NCBI RefSeq assembly: GCF_004137685.1
Contig: NZ_QYBB01000001.1
Coordinates: forward strand, 124,001 to 188,000
Length of the DNA stretch: 64,000 nucleotides
Direction of reading: 5' to 3'
Source: Lichenibacterium minor
GTDB lineage: Bacteria > Pseudomonadota > Alphaproteobacteria > Rhizobiales > Beijerinckiaceae
The notes under the pieces: generated by a model
The model's input: only the letters and a program-made list of their open reading frames with translations
Database searches by the model: none
What the model was told of the DNA's origin: nothing
Shown here: in pieces, positions 59,068 to 64,000 of the stretch
Layout of the letters: every line of letters begins with the position of its first letter
Numbering within the stretch: position 1 is the stretch's first letter
Translations under genes and position numbers: made by a program

Positions 59068-59538
59068 TTACCAGCGATAGTGCGAGAAGGCGCGGTTGGC
59101 TTCCGCCATCCGGTGCGTGTCTTCCCGCTTCTTGACGGCATTACCGCGGTTGTTGGCGGCGTCCATCAGTTCGGCCGACAGGCGGTCGACCATGGTCTTG
59201 TCGTTGCGGCCGCGGGCCGCGGTGATGAGCCAGCGGATCGCCAGCGCCTGACGGCGCTCGGGGCGGACTTCGACCGGCACCTGGTAGGTGGCGCCGCCGA
59301 CGCGCCGCGAGCGGACCTCGATGGCGGGGGCGACGTTATCGAGCGCCTGCATGAAGATCGGCAGGGGCTCGACCCGGAGGCGCTGCTCGATGTTCTCGAA
59401 GGCGCCGTAGACGATCGCCTCGGCGACCGACTTCTTGCCGTCGTACATGATCGAGTTCATGAACTTCGTGAGCGTCACGTCGCCGTACTTGGCGTCCGGG
59501 ATGATCTCACGCTTCTCTGCGCTGTGGCGGCGGGACAT
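59068..59538 (-). CDS. rpsG: 30S ribosomal protein S7
   Basis: S7, 156 residues, nucleates assembly of the 30S head. [20 protein letters not shown] and [20 protein letters not shown] are conserved. It lies 12 bp after rpsL. Confidence 0.98.
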   Translation of the reverse strand: MSRRHSAEKREIIPDAKYGDVTLTKFMNSIMYDGKKSVAEAIVYGAFENIEQRLRVEPLPIFMQALDNVAPAIEVRSRRVGGATYQVPVEVRPERRQALAIRWLITAARGRNDKTMVDRLSAELMDAANNRGNAVKKREDTHRMAEANRAFSHYRW

Positions 59539-59550
59539 CGTGTTCGTTCC

Positions 59551-59922
59551 TTACTTCGGACGCTTCGCGCCGTACTTCGACCGGCGCTGGCGGCGGTCCT
59601 TCACGCCCTGGGTGTCGAGCACGCCGCGGATGATGTGGTAGCGCACGCCCGGCAGATCCTTGACGCGGCCGCCGCGGATCATCACCACGGAATGTTCCTG
59701 GAGATTGTGGCCCTCGCCCGGGATGTAACCGATGACCTCGAAGCCGTTGGTCAGGCGGACCTTGGCGACCTTGCGGAGAGCCGAGTTCGGCTTCTTCGGG
59801 GTCGTCGTGTAGACGCGCGTGCACACGCCGCGCTTCTGCGGGCTCTGCTGGAGAGCGGGCACCGTGTTGCGCGCCTTGGCGACGACGCGCGGCTTGCGGA
59901 TCAACTGACTGATCGTCGGCAT
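59551..59922 (-). CDS. rpsL: 30S ribosomal protein S12
   Basis: S12, 123 residues, at the decoding centre. The sequence [19 protein letters not shown] begins at 59922 and contains [17 protein letters not shown] and [20 protein letters not shown], with Lys at both positions (TPKKPNS and the [10 protein letters not shown] loop context) where streptomycin-resistance changes occur in other species; no resistance substitution was noticed. The frame continues 84 bp upstream without conservation. Confidence 0.96.
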   Translation of the reverse strand: MPTISQLIRKPRVVAKARNTVPALQQSPQKRGVCTRVYTTTPKKPNSALRKVAKVRLTNGFEVIGYIPGEGHNLQEHSVVMIRGGRVKDLPGVRYHIIRGVLDTQGVKDRRQRRSKYGAKRPK

Positions 59923-60205
59923 GTTTGCTTCTCTAGGTCCGATCCGAGCGGCCCGGCATGGCGAAAACGCCGGCGCCGAAACGCGTGCAAAGCGAAGTGC
60001 GCTCATGATCCTGCGAGGATCTCAAGCGCACGAAACGCAGAGGACCACGACGCTCACGCACCGCGATCATGCTTCTTTCGATGACCCGGACCGCGGCTGC
60101 GATCGAGGCTTGGTCTCAGGTGAGGCCGGCAGCGTTTAGGCTCTTATGGGTCCAGGACGCGTCGTCCCGAAGCAAAGGTGCCTACGGCCTGCCGAAAGTT
60201 GCCCT

Positions 60206-60234
60206 TCTTTAACGGGCGACTCGGGGGGCGTCAA
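60206..60234 (-). promoter_or_regulatory. candidate sigma-70 promoter of the str operon
   Basis: On the minus strand TTGACG (60234-60229), a 17-nt spacer and TAAAGA (60211-60206) form a plausible housekeeping promoter about 280 bp upstream of rpsL and just downstream of the rpoC terminator. Position and spacing support it; the -10 match is only fair. Confidence 0.45.
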
Positions 60235-60339
60235 CCGCTTTGCCCGGCTGCGCCCGGAGAAACTGCCGCGCGGACTGGCGCCAGGGCGCTCCCGACAGTT
60301 TCCGCCGACCGAAACGGCGCCCCCCTCCCCCGAAACGAA

Positions 60340-60363
60340 GAAGGGGCGCCGAAGCGCCCCTTC
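60340..60363 (-). terminator. terminator hairpin after rpoC
   Basis: GAAGGGGCGC and GCGCCCCTTC form a 10-bp perfect stem closed by a UUCG tetraloop on the transcript, starting 23 bp after the rpoC stop and followed by the T-containing TTCGTTTC. It separates the rpoBC unit from the str operon. Confidence 0.75.
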
Positions 60364-60386
60364 CCCCATGGTCGATGGCCTCGGCG

Positions 60387-64000
<3,614 letters not shown>

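Larger units (their letters stand above)
59923..60386. other. 464-bp spacer between rpoC and rpsL
   Basis: This region holds the terminator of the rpoBC unit (60340-60363), a candidate promoter for the str operon (60206-60234) and about 280 bp of presumed rpsL leader. No open frame in it looks coding. Confidence 0.6.

Noticed and set aside
60201..60213. CCTTCTTTAAC resembling a boxA antitermination element near the str operon
   Set aside because: It reads on the plus strand, whereas the ribosomal genes are transcribed from the minus strand; on that strand the same bases form part of the candidate -10 region.

Overview
The window is a GC-rich chromosomal segment (I estimate roughly 70 % G+C by eye) from an alphaproteobacterium, most likely of the order Hyphomicrobiales. 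The pointers are an ATP12-family F1-ATPase assembly chaperone, HslV with a short N-terminal propeptide, a SUV3-like helicase followed by an S4-domain protein and a 7Fe-8S ferredoxin, a short adenylate kinase, and the gene order rplQ-degQ-rarA. No rRNA, tRNA, CRISPR array, insertion sequence or phage gene was seen. I cannot name a genus from the sequence alone.

Layout. 1-3.1 kb: an EmrAB-type drug efflux pair (emrB cut by the window edge) with a divergent TetR regulator. 3.1-9.1 kb: a luciferase-like monooxygenase, ilvD, a quinone reductase/LysR divergent pair of visibly lower GC, and a methyltransferase. 9.1-12.0 kb: hslVU and a DUF3108 envelope protein. 12.2-16.7 kb: a 1204-residue SUV3-like helicase with a long disordered tail, an S4 protein and fdxA, closed by a clear terminator. 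16.9-20.7 kb: atp12, an RluA-family pseudouridine synthase and a secreted TPR protein. 21.1-22.9 kb: a membrane protein fused to a hotdog thioesterase domain, the most unusual single gene here. 23.3-34.9 kb: a carbohydrate island: a four-carbon acid sugar pathway (ltnD, otnI, otnK, otnC, a second beta-hydroxyacid dehydrogenase and an extended SDR), a ribose/AI-2-class ABC importer and a LacI regulator. 35.3-37.5 kb: a small DUF1488-like protein, an orphan Leu/Ile/Val-type binding protein and an unknown 98-residue protein. 37.5-40.4 kb: rarA and a DegQ protease. 40.6-64.0 kb: the ribosomal supercluster on the minus strand, read rpoC, rpsL, rpsG, fusA, tuf, then the S10, spc and alpha operons to rplQ.

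How the parts work together. In the carbohydrate island, near-identical palindromes (consensus ATGAT-N-GCGC-N-ATCAT) lie between otnC and ltnD and between the ABC transporter and lacI. One LacI repressor probably controls uptake and catabolism together: the importer brings in an aldonate or related C4 compound, LtnD and/or the SDR oxidise it, OtnI isomerises, OtnK phosphorylates, and OtnC decarboxylates to dihydroxyacetone phosphate. The ribosomal supercluster is tightly packed, with several 1-8 nt overlaps, yet every spacer I inspected that is longer than about 60 bp carries a different predicted RNA hairpin. The 23-37 kb region separates rarA from the pseudouridine synthase and atp12, genes I recall as close neighbours in related genomes, so it looks like an accessory insertion into a conserved block.
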